Shown here piece after piece: positions 9,598 through 19,194 of a DNA stretch of 64,000 nucleotides. A program made the translations under genes and the position numbers. Numbering within the stretch: position 1 is the first letter of the stretch; the number at the start of each line of letters is the position of its first letter. The notes under the pieces are model-generated. The model had not been told where the DNA came from and did no database searches. It worked only from the letters and a program-made list of their open reading frames with translations. This stretch comes from Mycobacterium bohemicum DSM 44277 (GTDB lineage: Bacteria > Actinomycetota > Actinomycetes > Mycobacteriales > Mycobacteriaceae). The DNA lies in contig NZ_CSTD01000001.1 of the NCBI RefSeq assembly GCF_001053185.1, forward strand, positions 2,125,009-2,189,008. The letters run 5' to 3'.

Positions 9598-11043
9598 ATG
9601 GCACCCCGGCGCATTCGACCCACCCGGCCGCTGGCTCCGCACGGGCTGCCGGGTCACCTGGTGGGATTCGTCGAAGCGCTTCGGGCGCAGGGGATCTCGG
9701 TGGGACCGTCGGAGACGGTGGACGCCGGACGGGTGATGGCGACGTTGGGGCTGGGCGACCGGGAGGTGCTGCGCGAGGGCATCGCCTGCGCGGTGCTCCG
9801 CCGCGCCGACCACCGCGAAACCTACGACGCCATGTTCGACCTGTGGTTCCCGGCGGCCCTTGGCGCGCGGGCGGTGGTGCTCGACGAGAATGCCGACGAG
9901 GCGTCCGACGGCGCCCTGCCGCCCGACGACGTCGAGGCGATGCGCCAGATGCTGCTGGACCTGCTCGCCGAGAACCCCGACCTCGCCGAGATGGACGAAC
10001 GCCTGGTCGCGATGATCGCCCGGATCGTGGAGGCCTACGGCAAGTACAACTCCAGCCGGGGCCCGTCGTTCTCCTCGTATCAGGCGCTCAAGGCGATGGC
10101 GCTGGACGAACTCGAGGGCAAGCTGCTGGCCGGGCTGCTCGCGCCCTACGGCGACGAGCCCACCCCGACCCAGGAGCAGATCGCCAAAGCGCTTGCCGCG
10201 CAGCGAATTTCGCAGTTGCGCAAGATGGTCGACGCCGAGACCAAGCGGCGCACCGCCGAACAGCTCGGGCGCGACCACGTCCAGATGTACGGCATCCCAC
10301 AGCTTTCGGAGAATGTCGAGTTCCTGCGCGCCTCCGGCGACCAGCTGCGCCAGATGCGCCGGGTGGTGGCGCCGCTGGCCCGCACCCTGGCGACCCGCCT
10401 GGCGGCGCGCCGGCGACGCACCCGCGCCGGGTCGATCGACCTGCGCAAGACGCTGCGCAAGTCGATGTCCACCGGCGGGGTGCCAATCGACGTGGTGCTG
10501 GCCAAGCCGCGCCCGGCGCGCCCGGAGCTGGTGGTGCTGTGCGACGTGTCGGGTTCGGTGGCCGGCTTCAGCCACTTCACCCTGCTGTTGGTGCACGCGC
10601 TGCGGCAACAGTTTTCCCGCGTGCGGGTGTTCGCTTTCATCGACACCACCGACGAGGTCACCCACATGTTCGGGCCCGAGGCCGACCTGGCCGTGGCGAT
10701 CCAGCGGATCACCCGCGAGGCCGGCGTCTACAGCCGCGACGGTCACTCCGACTACGGCAACGCGTTCGCCTCGTTCGTGCAGAACTTCCCGAACGTGCTC
10801 TCGCCGCGCAGCTCCCTGCTGGTGCTCGGGGACGGGCGCACCAACTACCGCAACCCGGAGACCGAGCTGCTCACCCACATGGTGACCGCGAGCCGGCACG
10901 CGCACTGGCTGAATCCCGAGCCCAAGCACCTGTGGGGCAGCGGCGACTCGGCGGTGCCGCGCTACCAAGAGGTCATCACCATGCACGAATGCCGGTCCGC
11001 CAAGCAGCTGGCCGCGGTCATCGACCAGCTGCTGCCGGTCTGA
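9598..11043 (+). CDS. CoxE-like VWA-domain protein, partner of the MoxR ATPase
   Basis: The 481-residue protein has a helical N-terminal half and a C-terminal von Willebrand A domain. The metal-ion-dependent adhesion site starts with VVLCDVSGSVAGFS near residue 310 and continues through FIDTTDEV and LLVLGDGRTNYRNPE. It lies seven bases after the MoxR stop, so the two are probably co-transcribed. VWA proteins of this class deliver substrates or metal to the partner ATPase. No transmembrane segment or signal peptide is visible. The 204 bases after it hold only low-information sequence before nadD. Confidence 0.92.
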   Translation: MAPRRIRPTRPLAPHGLPGHLVGFVEALRAQGISVGPSETVDAGRVMATLGLGDREVLREGIACAVLRRADHRETYDAMFDLWFPAALGARAVVLDENADEASDGALPPDDVEAMRQMLLDLLAENPDLAEMDERLVAMIARIVEAYGKYNSSRGPSFSSYQALKAMALDELEGKLLAGLLAPYGDEPTPTQEQIAKALAAQRISQLRKMVDAETKRRTAEQLGRDHVQMYGIPQLSENVEFLRASGDQLRQMRRVVAPLARTLATRLAARRRRTRAGSIDLRKTLRKSMSTGGVPIDVVLAKPRPARPELVVLCDVSGSVAGFSHFTLLLVHALRQQFSRVRVFAFIDTTDEVTHMFGPEADLAVAIQRITREAGVYSRDGHSDYGNAFASFVQNFPNVLSPRSSLLVLGDGRTNYRNPETELLTHMVTASRHAHWLNPEPKHLWGSGDSAVPRYQEVITMHECRSAKQLAAVIDQLLPV

Positions 11044-11247
11044 CGGGCGGGCGTTCGTCACATCCGCCACACCCGTCTCCGCCGCGGAGGGATCGTCCGT
11101 TGTGCCCGCCTCGCGGCGACAACCTCGTGGCGGTGGTTCGGCTGTCGCTCGAAGGCGGGCACCGAGCGTGCCGCCCCCAGCGGAGACTGGTGTGACGCAT
11201 GTGATCACCGCCGGAGCCGAACCCGCGCTCAAGTAAGCTGGCTGACC

Positions 11248-11892
11248 ATGCACAAGCGCAGGCTGGGGGTGATGGGTGGGACGTTCGACCCCATCCATTA
11301 CGGCCACCTGGTCGCCGGCAGCGAGGTCGCCGACCGGTTCGACCTCGACGAGGTCGTGTTCGTGCCCAGCGGCCAGCCGTGGCAGAAGAACCGGCCGGTT
11401 TCGGCGGCCGAGGACCGCTATCTGATGACGGTGATCGCCACCGCGTCCAATCCCCGGTTTTCGGTGAGCCGCGTCGACATCGACCGCGCCGGCCCCACCT
11501 ACACCCGCGACACGCTGCGCGACTTGCACGCACGCAACCCCGACTCGCAGCTGTACTTCATCACCGGCGCCGACGCGCTGGCCTCGATCCTGTCGTGGCA
11601 GGGCTGGGAGGGGCTGTTCGAGATGGCGCGCTTCGTCGGCGTCAGCCGTCCGGGATACGAACTGCGCCGCGAACACATCACCGGGGTCTTGGGTGAGTTG
11701 CCCGACGAGGTGCTGACCCTGGTCGAGATCCCGGCGCTGGCCATCTCCTCCACCGACTGCCGCCGGCGCGCCGAAGAGGACCGCCCGCTGTGGTACCTGA
11801 TGCCCGACGGTGTCGTGCAGTACGTCTCCAAGCGCGGGCTGTACCGCTCCGGCCACCAGGCCGCCGGCCTGACCGCGGGGAACCACACGTGA
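11248..11892 (+). CDS. nadD: Nicotinate-nucleotide adenylyltransferase
   Basis: The 214-residue enzyme adenylates nicotinate mononucleotide, the step before NadE. The nucleotidyltransferase signature [11 protein letters not shown] is at residues 10-20. The downstream ISSTDCRRR aligns with the family ISSTxIR motif, with Cys where Ile is usual. The ATG lies eight bases after a TAAGCT -10 box (11234-11239), suggesting a leaderless transcript. Its TGA overlaps the GTG of rsfS, starting a tightly overlapping run of five genes. Confidence 0.96.
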   Translation: MHKRRLGVMGGTFDPIHYGHLVAGSEVADRFDLDEVVFVPSGQPWQKNRPVSAAEDRYLMTVIATASNPRFSVSRVDIDRAGPTYTRDTLRDLHARNPDSQLYFITGADALASILSWQGWEGLFEMARFVGVSRPGYELRREHITGVLGELPDEVLTLVEIPALAISSTDCRRRAEEDRPLWYLMPDGVVQYVSKRGLYRSGHQAAGLTAGNHT

Positions 11893-12287
11893 CCGCCACG
11901 GCCGAAGCGATCGACATGGCCACGGTGGCGGCCGGCGCCGCCGCCGCCAAGCTGGCCGACGACGTCGTCGTCATCGACGTTTCCGACCAACTGACCATCA
12001 CCGACTGCTTCGTCATCGCCTCGGCCTCCAACGAGCGACAGGTCAATGCGATCGTCGACGAGGTTGAGGAAAAGATGCGCAAGGCGGGCTACAAGCCGGC
12101 GCGGCGCGAGGGCGCCCGGGAGGGCCGCTGGACGCTGCTCGACTACCGCGACATCGTCGTGCACATCCAGCACCAGGACGACCGCAACTTCTACGCCCTG
12201 GACCGGCTGTGGGGTGACTGCCCGGTGATTCCGGTGGACCTCGACGGGGAGCCCGAGGACAGCGCCGATTCGGCGGGCGCCCGATGA
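11889..12287 (+). CDS. rsfS: Ribosome silencing factor RsfS (Iojap/DUF143 family)
   Basis: The 132-residue protein binds ribosomal protein uL14 and blocks subunit joining under starvation. The family core is evident in [21 protein letters not shown] and [33 protein letters not shown], with usual length and a short acidic tail. The GTG start overlaps the nadD stop as GTGA, and the stop overlaps the gpgP ATG as ATGA. Coupling with nadD is the common actinobacterial arrangement. Confidence 0.95.
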   Translation: MTATAEAIDMATVAAGAAAAKLADDVVVIDVSDQLTITDCFVIASASNERQVNAIVDEVEEKMRKAGYKPARREGAREGRWTLLDYRDIVVHIQHQDDRNFYALDRLWGDCPVIPVDLDGEPEDSADSAGAR

Positions 12288-12961
12288 GGGTCCGCAAGCT
12301 GGTGATGCTGCGGCACGGGCAGACCGACTTCAACCTCGGCAGCCGGATGCAGGGCCAGCTCGACACCGAACTCAGCGATCTCGGCCACGCGCAGGCGGTC
12401 GCCGCCGCCGAGTCGCTGGGCAAGCTGCGCCCGCTGCGGATCGTCTCCTCCGACCTGCGGCGCGCCTACGACACGGCGGTCAAGCTGGGGGAGCGGACCG
12501 GTCTGGACGTCCGGGTGGACGACCGGTTGCGCGAGACACACCTCGGCGACTGGCAGGGCATGACCCACGCGCAGATCGACGCCGAGGCCCCCGGCGCCCG
12601 GCTGGCCTGGCGCGAGGACGCCACGTGGGCCCCGCACGGGGGCGAAAGCCGGCTCGACGTGGCCGCGCGCAGCGTGCCGGTGGTCGCCGAACTGGTCGTG
12701 GGCGACCCGGAATGGGGTGACCCCGACCATCCCGATCGGCCGGTGGTGCTGGTGGCCCACGGCGGGCTGATCGCCGCGCTGTCGGCCGCGCTGCTGCGGC
12801 TGCCGGTCGCCAACTGGCCGGTCCTGGGCGGCATGGGCAACGCCAGTTGGGTGCAACTGTCCGGACATTCCGACGACGATCACCAGGGCGACCTGGACGG
12901 CATCCGGTGGCGCCTCGATGTCTGGAACGCTTCGGCTCAGGTCGCGGGCGATGTCCTCTGA
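12284..12961 (+). CDS. gpgP: Glucosyl-3-phosphoglycerate phosphatase (histidine phosphatase family)
   Basis: The 225-residue cytosolic phosphatase removes phosphate from glucosyl-3-phosphoglycerate, the second step toward methylglucose lipopolysaccharide. The N-terminal [10 protein letters not shown] carries the phosphohistidine, [10 protein letters not shown] the catalytic acid and VLVAHGGLI the second His. The specific assignment relies on position: in mycobacteria this gene sits between rsfS and octT, as here. Without that context it would be called a generic phosphoglycerate-mutase-like phosphatase. It overlaps octT by 11 bases. Confidence 0.88.
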   Translation: MRVRKLVMLRHGQTDFNLGSRMQGQLDTELSDLGHAQAVAAAESLGKLRPLRIVSSDLRRAYDTAVKLGERTGLDVRVDDRLRETHLGDWQGMTHAQIDAEAPGARLAWREDATWAPHGGESRLDVAARSVPVVAELVVGDPEWGDPDHPDRPVVLVAHGGLIAALSAALLRLPVANWPVLGGMGNASWVQLSGHSDDDHQGDLDGIRWRLDVWNASAQVAGDVL

Positions 12962-13700
12962 CATCCGGCGCACACTGCTGGTGTTCGCCGACTCGCTGTC
13001 CTACTACGGCCCGACCGGCGGGCTGCCCGCCGACGATCCCCGGATCTGGCCGAATCTGGTTGCCGCCCAACTCGGTTGGGACCTCGAATTGATCGGCCGC
13101 ATCGGCTGGACCTGCCGCGACGTCTGGTGGGCGGCGACGCAGGACCCGCGCGCCTGGGCCGCGCTGCCGCGGGCGGGCGCGGTGGTCTTCGCCACCAGCG
13201 GAATGGATTCGCTGCCGTCGGTGCTCCCGACCGCAGTGCGCGAGCTGATCCGCTACGTGCGGCCGCCCTGGCTGCGGCGGTGGGCCCGCGACGGCTACGG
13301 CTGGCTGCAGCCGCGGCTCTCGCCCGTCGCCCGCTCCGCCCTGCCGCCCCACCTGAGCGTCGAGTACCTCGAACAGACCCGCGGCGCAATCGATTTCAAC
13401 CGCCCCGGCATCCCGATCGTGGCCTGCCTGCCGTCGGTGCACGTGGCGCCCACCTACGGCAGGGCGCATCCCGGCCGGGCCGGAACGGTCGCGGCGATCA
13501 CCGACTGGGCACGCCGGCATGACGTTCCGCTGGTGGACCTGAAAGCCGCTGTGGCCGAAGAGGTCCTGAGCGGTCGCGGAAATCCCGACGGCATTCACTG
13601 GAATTTCGAGGCGCATCGTGCGGTGGCGGAGCTGATGCTCAAGGCGCTGGCCGAGGCGTTGCCGGCGTCCGAGGCGCCGAACGAGAAGCCCCGCGGCTGA
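12951..13700 (+). CDS. octT: Diglucosylglycerate octanoyltransferase (SGNH-hydrolase fold)
   Basis: The 249-residue protein transfers octanoyl groups onto diglucosylglycerate, an early methylglucose-lipopolysaccharide intermediate. The nucleophile is in [13 protein letters not shown] near residue 15, and the Asp/His pair is in [13 protein letters not shown] near 210. I chose the ATG at 12951, giving a length close to the M. tuberculosis Rv2418c protein (about 247). An upstream ATG at 12918 lies deep inside gpgP. The function is inferred from family and the gpgP-octT-degV order. Confidence 0.88.
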   Translation: MSSDIRRTLLVFADSLSYYGPTGGLPADDPRIWPNLVAAQLGWDLELIGRIGWTCRDVWWAATQDPRAWAALPRAGAVVFATSGMDSLPSVLPTAVRELIRYVRPPWLRRWARDGYGWLQPRLSPVARSALPPHLSVEYLEQTRGAIDFNRPGIPIVACLPSVHVAPTYGRAHPGRAGTVAAITDWARRHDVPLVDLKAAVAEEVLSGRGNPDGIHWNFEAHRAVAELMLKALAEALPASEAPNEKPRG

Positions 13701-13702
13701 CC

Positions 13703-14536
13703 GTGGGCGTGGTGGTCGTGACCGACGCGGCGGCGCGCCTGCCGGCCGACTTGCGCGACGAGTGGGCGATCCGGGTGGTCCCGCTGCACCTCCTGCTCGA
13801 CGGCACGGACCTGCGCGACGGCGTGGACGAGATCCCCGCCGACATCCACCAGCGCCACGCCACCACGGCGGCGGCCACCCCGGCCGAGCTGGCCGACGCC
13901 TACCAGCAGGCCCTTACCGACAGCGACGGGGAAGGGATTGTGGCCGTGCACATTTCGTCGGCGCTGTCGGGGACCTGCGGCGCCGCCGAACGGACGGCCG
14001 CCGACCTGGACCCGAAGGTGCGCGTCATCGACTCCCGGTCGGCGGCGATGGGCACCGGTTTCGTCGCGTTGGCCGCCGCACGCGCCGCGGCCGCCGGCGC
14101 CGAACTGGACGACGTCGCCGAAGCCGCCCGGTCCGCCGTGCCCCGCACCCATGCGTTCATCGTGGTGCACCGGCTGGAGAACCTGCGCCGCAGCGGACGC
14201 ATCGGCGGCGCGAAGGCGTGGCTGGGCACGGCGCTGTCGCTCAAGCCGCTGCTGCGCATCGACGATGGCAAACTCGTTCTCGCGCAACGGGTCCGCACCG
14301 TCACCCATGCGACCGAGGCGATGATCGACCGCGTCTGCGCCGTGGTGGGCGACGGCTCGGCGGCCCTCGCGGTGCACCACGTCGCCAACCCCGACGGCGC
14401 CGAGGAGGTGGCCGCGGCGCTCGCGGAGCGGCTACCGGCGTGCGAGCCGGCGCTCATCACCGAATTGGGACCTGTGCTCGCCCTGCACGTCGGCGCGGGC
14501 GCCGTCGCGGTGTGCCTCCAGCTCGCCGCCGGCTAG
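13703..14536 (+). CDS. DegV-family fatty-acid-binding protein
   Basis: The 277-residue protein has the DegV architecture. VVVVTDAAARLP opens the first domain, VHISSALSGTCGAAE is the fatty-acid carboxylate-binding Ser motif and RVIDSRSAAMGTGF follows. DegV proteins sequester a single fatty acyl chain. In firmicutes they feed a fatty acid kinase, but mycobacterial partners are not clear. Its position behind octT suggests a role in acyl supply. The GTG start lies two bases after the octT stop. It converges on mmpL with a four-base overlap. Confidence 0.93.
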   Translation: MGVVVVTDAAARLPADLRDEWAIRVVPLHLLLDGTDLRDGVDEIPADIHQRHATTAAATPAELADAYQQALTDSDGEGIVAVHISSALSGTCGAAERTAADLDPKVRVIDSRSAAMGTGFVALAAARAAAAGAELDDVAEAARSAVPRTHAFIVVHRLENLRRSGRIGGAKAWLGTALSLKPLLRIDDGKLVLAQRVRTVTHATEAMIDRVCAVVGDGSAALAVHHVANPDGAEEVAAALAERLPACEPALITELGPVLALHVGAGAVAVCLQLAAG

Positions 14537-17457
14537 CCCGATGCGGCCGGCGCCGCTCGACCCTTGAGTGCGTTGTCACCGCGCGGGTGGACCACCTGTG
14601 GCCACCAGAACCACCGCCCAAGCAGCGTGGCGATCGACGGCATCAGCAGCGTGCGCACGATCAGCGTGTCCAGCAGCAGACCGATGCAGACGGTCGACCC
14701 GAACTGGCCGAGCACCCGCAGTTCGCTGCCGAGCATCGACGCCATGGTGAAGGCGAACACCAGGCCGGCGGCCGTCACCACCCCACCGGTGCCCGCCATG
14801 GATCGGATGATGCCTGTCTTGAGGCCGGCGTGGATCTCCTCCTTGAACCGCGACACCAGCAGCAGGTTGTAGTCGGAACCGACCGCCAGCAGGATGATCA
14901 CTGACAGCGCCGCGACGATCCAGTGGATCTTGATGCCGAACAGGTCCTGCCAGATGAGCACCGAGAGCCCGAACGACGCCGCGATCGAGCTGGCCGCCGT
15001 GCCGACGATGACCAGCGCGGCCACGGCGCTGCGGGTGAGCAGCAGCATGATCATGAAGATCAGCGTCAGCGCCGATACCACCGCGATCATCAGGTCGTAC
15101 TTCTCGCCGTCGGCCATGTCGCGGAACGTCGCCGCGGTGCCGCCGAGATAGACCCTGGCGTCCGACAGCGAGGACTGCTTCAAACCCTCCTGCGCGGCGG
15201 TGCGCTCCGCATCGACCCGGGAAATGCCCTCGGGGGTCATGGGATCGCCCTGGTGGGTGATGAAGAACCGCGCCGACTTGCCGTCCGGCGACAGGAACAT
15301 GCGCAGACCCGTCTGGAAGTCCGGGTTGTCGAATGCCTCGGGCGGCAGATAGAAGTAGTCGTCGTTCTTCGACGCGTCGAAGCTTTGCCCCATGACGATC
15401 GCGGTGTTGCTCATCGCCTCCATCTGGTCGATCATCGCCTTGAACGTCTGGTACAGCGTCAGCGTGATGCCCCGGGTCGTCTTGAGCGTCGTGATCAGCG
15501 TGGGAAACAGCGCCGTCAGATCATGCGTGGCGGCCGCGGTGTGGGCGATGTCCGCCGTGAGTAGGTGAAACTGCTCGGCGAGTTGGTCGAATCCGTCCAG
15601 CGAGTCGAACAGGGACCGCAACCCGAAGCACAACGGGATGTCGAAACAGTGCCTCTCCCAATAGAAGTACGAGCGCACCGGCCGGAAGGTGTCATCGAAA
15701 TCGGCGATGTGGTTGCGCAGGGTATCGGTGATCTCCGACGTCACCGCCGTGGTCTTGGCGCTGTCGTCGGCGGCCTTCGACAGATCCAGCGACACCGCGT
15801 ACTGGCGCTCGGTGGTGTCGATCTGGGTCTGCAGATCGTCGGCCATCCGCAGGATGTCGTTCATGCGCTCCTTGAGGAAGCTCATGTTCTGCATGGTCGT
15901 TTGGCTCTGGACGCTGTTCTGGAACGGTATCGAGCTGTGCTGGATCGGAATGCCCAGCGGCCGGGTGATGTCCTGGACCATCGCGATGCCGATCGTGCGC
16001 ATCTCGTTCTTGGCCACCCGGTCCAGCACCAGCATGTCGGCCGGATTGCGCATGTCATGGTCTGACTCCACCATCAGCAGGTCGGGGTTCATCCGTGCCT
16101 CGGAGAAGTGCCGGTTCGCGGCCTCCTGCCCGAGGTTGGACGGCGCCCAGGCCGGCAGGTAGTGGCGGTCGTTGTAGCTGGTCACGTAGCTCGGTAGGGC
16201 GATCATGCCGACCAGCACGACCGCGGCGCTCACCGCCAGAACGGCTGCGGGCCAACGGACTACGGCGGTGCCCACCCGGCGCCAGAGCCGCCCTTGCCGG
16301 GCGGCGCTCTTCGTCTCGAAGAGGTGGAAGCGACTGCCCACGAAGATGACCGCCGGTCCCAGCGTGAGTCCGGCCGCGACCACCACCAGCATGCCGATCG
16401 CCACGGGTGCGCCCATGGTGTTGAACCAGGGCAGCCGCGCGAAACTCAGGCAGTAGGTCGCCCCCGCGATGGTCAGGCCGGACCCCAGGACGACGGGGGC
16501 GACCCCCCTGAACGTGGTGTAGTACGCGGATTCTCGGTCCTCGCCGGCGCGCCTGGCCTCTTGATAGCGACCGACGAGAAAGATGCCGTAGTCGGTCCCG
16601 GCCGCGATCGCGAGCATGGTGAGGATGTTGGCGGCAAACGTGGTGAGGCCAAATGCGTTGTTATAGGCCAGAACCGCGACGACTCCCCGCGAGCAGGCCA
16701 AGGCGACGAAGGTCATAAACAGCTGCACCAGCGTGGTGACGATCGACCGGTAGACCAGCAGCAGCATGATCGCGATGGCACCCAGGGTGAACAGCGTGAT
16801 CTTCGCCAGGCTGGCGTTGCCGATGATGTGCATGTCGTCGGACAACGCCGCGGGACCGGTGACGTAGGCCTTCACCCCCGGTGGCGGCCTGTTGGCGTCG
16901 ATGACCTTGCGGACCGCGTCGACGGATTCGTTCGCCAGCGTGGTGCCCTGGTTACCGGCGAGATTCACCTGCACGTAGGCGCTCTTGGCGTCGGCGCTCT
17001 GGGCGCCCGCCGCCGTCAGCCGGTCTCCCCAGAAGTCCTGGATGTGCTGGACGTGCTTGGGATCCTGGCGCAGTTGCCGAATCAGGTTGTCGTAGTACTG
17101 GTGCGCGTCGGCACCGAGGGGTTGCTGGCCCTCCAGCACGATCATCACGGTGCTGTTGGAATCGAACTCGTGGAAGTTGTGACCCAGCCGCATCATCGCC
17201 TTCATGGACGGTGCGTCCAGGGGGGTCATGGGCGCCGAGTGCGCCTCGCCGACCTTCTCCAGGGTGGGAACGGCGACGTTCACCAGGACCGTCACGAACA
17301 CCCAGGCCAGGATGATCGGCACGGCGAAGATGCGAATCGCGTGGGGAAGGTACGGCCGGTGGCCGCGTTCGGGCCTCCCGGCTTTCCGGGTGCTGATCGG
17401 CCCCGTGTCGGCGGCGTCGTCGAGACCCACGTGGCTCTTGCTGTTCAGGTCGCTCAT
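14533..17457 (-). CDS. MmpL-family RND transporter paired with MmpS
   Basis: The 974-residue inner-membrane transporter is of the MmpS-dependent type. After a short cytoplasmic N-terminus come a first membrane helix, a porter loop, a bundle with the proton-relay motif AGTDYGIFLVGRY, and a second long loop with coiled-coil character and a Cys pair (RHCFDIPLCFG). A second bundle carries VGSDYNLLLVSRF. The C-terminus WFWWPQVVHPRG is typical. The ATG overlaps the mmpS stop. Members of this subfamily export siderophores, lipids or drugs; nothing nearby fixes the substrate, so I give no number. Confidence 0.93.
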   Translation of the reverse strand: MSDLNSKSHVGLDDAADTGPISTRKAGRPERGHRPYLPHAIRIFAVPIILAWVFVTVLVNVAVPTLEKVGEAHSAPMTPLDAPSMKAMMRLGHNFHEFDSNSTVMIVLEGQQPLGADAHQYYDNLIRQLRQDPKHVQHIQDFWGDRLTAAGAQSADAKSAYVQVNLAGNQGTTLANESVDAVRKVIDANRPPPGVKAYVTGPAALSDDMHIIGNASLAKITLFTLGAIAIMLLLVYRSIVTTLVQLFMTFVALACSRGVVAVLAYNNAFGLTTFAANILTMLAIAAGTDYGIFLVGRYQEARRAGEDRESAYYTTFRGVAPVVLGSGLTIAGATYCLSFARLPWFNTMGAPVAIGMLVVVAAGLTLGPAVIFVGSRFHLFETKSAARQGRLWRRVGTAVVRWPAAVLAVSAAVVLVGMIALPSYVTSYNDRHYLPAWAPSNLGQEAANRHFSEARMNPDLLMVESDHDMRNPADMLVLDRVAKNEMRTIGIAMVQDITRPLGIPIQHSSIPFQNSVQSQTTMQNMSFLKERMNDILRMADDLQTQIDTTERQYAVSLDLSKAADDSAKTTAVTSEITDTLRNHIADFDDTFRPVRSYFYWERHCFDIPLCFGLRSLFDSLDGFDQLAEQFHLLTADIAHTAAATHDLTALFPTLITTLKTTRGITLTLYQTFKAMIDQMEAMSNTAIVMGQSFDASKNDDYFYLPPEAFDNPDFQTGLRMFLSPDGKSARFFITHQGDPMTPEGISRVDAERTAAQEGLKQSSLSDARVYLGGTAATFRDMADGEKYDLMIAVVSALTLIFMIMLLLTRSAVAALVIVGTAASSIAASFGLSVLIWQDLFGIKIHWIVAALSVIILLAVGSDYNLLLVSRFKEEIHAGLKTGIIRSMAGTGGVVTAAGLVFAFTMASMLGSELRVLGQFGSTVCIGLLLDTLIVRTLLMPSIATLLGRWFWWPQVVHPRGDNALKGRAAPAASG

Positions 17458-17909
17458 GCGGACTTCACCAAACAGAAGGTCTGGGCGTTGTGGCCATCGG
17501 AGTTGTTCTGTTCGCGGACGACGCCGTCCACGGTGATCCGGCAGCTGATCGCCGAGCTGTCGCTTTGCGCCATGATGTTGGCGCTCACCGACGGGAGCGT
17601 GGTCGATATCGTGGCCGACCACGGGAGCGTGGCGTCATTCACCTGGTGGGTGTTCGCATTCTCGTCCCAGTAGTTGATGTTCGCGGTCGCACCCGGCGGG
17701 CCGGAGATCTCGTAGACGACCACCTTCGGGTTGAACTGCACGATCTCGATCCCCTTGCCGGCATTCGCGTTGAGGTCCTGCGATCCGAAGATCTTGTGCA
17801 GCCGCGACACCACCAACGCCGAGACGGCCAGCACGACCACCAGGGTCAGCGGTATCCACACCCGCTTGAGCACGCGGGACATCGACGCCGAATGTGGAGT
17901 GACCCTCAT
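17454..17909 (-). CDS. MmpS-family membrane accessory protein
   Basis: The 151-residue protein has one N-terminal membrane anchor (about residues 17-38, VWIPLTLVVVLAVSALVV) and a periplasmic beta-sandwich with the family pattern VVYEISGPPGATANINYWDENA. It has two C-terminal Cys residues. MmpS proteins form the periplasmic part of the cognate MmpL exporter. The start at 17909 follows GGAGG at nine bases, preferred over an internal ATG at 17882. It overlaps mmpL as ATGA. Confidence 0.95.
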   Translation of the reverse strand: MRVTPHSASMSRVLKRVWIPLTLVVVLAVSALVVSRLHKIFGSQDLNANAGKGIEIVQFNPKVVVYEISGPPGATANINYWDENANTHQVNDATLPWSATISTTLPSVSANIMAQSDSSAISCRITVDGVVREQNNSDGHNAQTFCLVKSA

Positions 17910-17964
17910 CTGACCGACCTCCGCTACCCGCCCCTGAGTGGCGACGAAAACCCCTACTTTGCTC

Positions 17965-17981
17965 GGCTAAGCATATTAGCC
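17965..17981. promoter_or_regulatory. Palindromic candidate operator overlapping the mmpS -10 box
   Basis: The perfect inverted repeat GGCTAA-N5-TTAGCC is centred 64 bases upstream of the mmpS ATG. A TATGCT -10-like hexamer for the minus strand (17975-17970) lies in its middle, so a bound regulator would block the promoter. A second shorter pair, CTAAG at 17967 and CTTAG at 17982, flanks it. It does not match the 19-bp IdeR consensus well; a TetR- or MarR-type site is more likely. Confidence 0.5.
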
Positions 17982-18035
17982 CTTAGTGCACGGCCGCGTT
18001 CCTCCGGCCGGTTCGTTGTGCGCAAGGCCATAGCT

Positions 18036-19094
18036 TCACCAGGCGACGCGACCGGTCACCGGGGGTAAGTCGGCCAGCGTCACGATCCCCGGCGCGGCGG
18101 CGACGACGGCCGGGACGGCATTGGTAACCGGCATCGCGGTGTAGATCATTCCCAGGCCCATGAACCCGGGCTCGGTCCAATCCTTGGGCGGCAGGCAGTG
18201 CAGGACCGTTCGCATGTTGGGCCGCCCGAAGACCTGGATGACGTGGCCGTGCTCGAGCGGCTTGGGCGGGACGACGTGGTAACCCATTGTCCAGTTGAAG
18301 CCGACGCTGACCACATTGCGGTCCCCCTGCCAACCGCGGTGATAACCCAAGACGCCCCCGACCGTTCCCGCCGGGATCTTCATGAACCCCAGATCGGAGT
18401 CGGCGGTGGCCGCGGTGAATGTCACGTCGAAGGTCATCTTGTCCAGCGTCGCCCCGATGGCGTCGGCCATCATCGCGGCCGACTCGGCGAACACCTCGCT
18501 TTCCCGGCGTACGCTCTCGGCCAGCCCCGGCGTGTCGGGATCCTGCGAAAACCCCATCGCGGTCTGGGTTTCCGCCGATTCGTAGGTCGAGCAGTCCACC
18601 GACTCGGTGATGCGAATCTCGTCCACCTGTTCGCACGCGCCGCTGAGCACCATGCCGACCATGTTCGTCATCCCGGGGTGCGCCCCGCTGCCGAAGATCG
18701 TCGACCCGCCGCGTTCGCACGCGTCCAGAATCCGCTTGCGGTCCGCGGGGGTCTGCTTGCCGCCGGTGATCCAGGCCGCGCTGGTGCACACGTTGACGCC
18801 CGACTCCAGCAGCCGCACCAGTTCGTCGACGCTCGGCCACAGCGGGTTGTAGCAGCACGCGTCGGCACCCAGCGCGAGCAGCGCGTCGATGTCGTCGGTC
18901 GCCCGCACACCGGTCGGCTCGGGCCAGCCGGCCAGGTCGGCGGCGTCGACGCCGATTTTGTCTTTCCCGTGCGCGTACACCCCCACCAACTCCATGTCGG
19001 GCCGGCCGATGATGGCGTGCAGCGAGCGCCGCCCGATGTTGCCGGTCGTCCACTGAATGACTCGGAACGGACGATCTGCGCTGGTGGTGGTCAT
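18036..19094 (-). CDS. DapB-fold NAD(P)-dependent oxidoreductase
   Basis: The 352-residue protein begins with a Rossmann segment (RVIQWTTGNIGRRSLHAIIG) like the N-terminal domain of dihydrodipicolinate reductase, but is much longer than DapB (about 245). It belongs to a mycobacterial paralogue family often annotated as amine dehydrogenase-like or DAP reductase-like, with no firmly known substrate. The ATG at 19094 is supported by AAGGAG at a good distance. A TTG six codons upstream has no such support. It lies 126 bases from mmpS and 100 from the FAAL gene, all on one strand; whether it serves either system is unknown. Confidence 0.82.
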   Translation of the reverse strand: MTTTSADRPFRVIQWTTGNIGRRSLHAIIGRPDMELVGVYAHGKDKIGVDAADLAGWPEPTGVRATDDIDALLALGADACCYNPLWPSVDELVRLLESGVNVCTSAAWITGGKQTPADRKRILDACERGGSTIFGSGAHPGMTNMVGMVLSGACEQVDEIRITESVDCSTYESAETQTAMGFSQDPDTPGLAESVRRESEVFAESAAMMADAIGATLDKMTFDVTFTAATADSDLGFMKIPAGTVGGVLGYHRGWQGDRNVVSVGFNWTMGYHVVPPKPLEHGHVIQVFGRPNMRTVLHCLPPKDWTEPGFMGLGMIYTAMPVTNAVPAVVAAAPGIVTLADLPPVTGRVAW

Positions 19095-19194
19095 CGGGGG
19101 GCTCCTTTTCAAGGCGGCACTGCCGGTGTGAGTGGACCCATTATGTTCGCCCCGCCGCGGGCGCGTTAGAGCCGGGCGCGCCCACCGGGCCGGG

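Noticed and set aside
17965..17986. IdeR iron box upstream of mmpS
   Set aside because: Arms are separated by five bases and do not match the 19-bp consensus in length or core.
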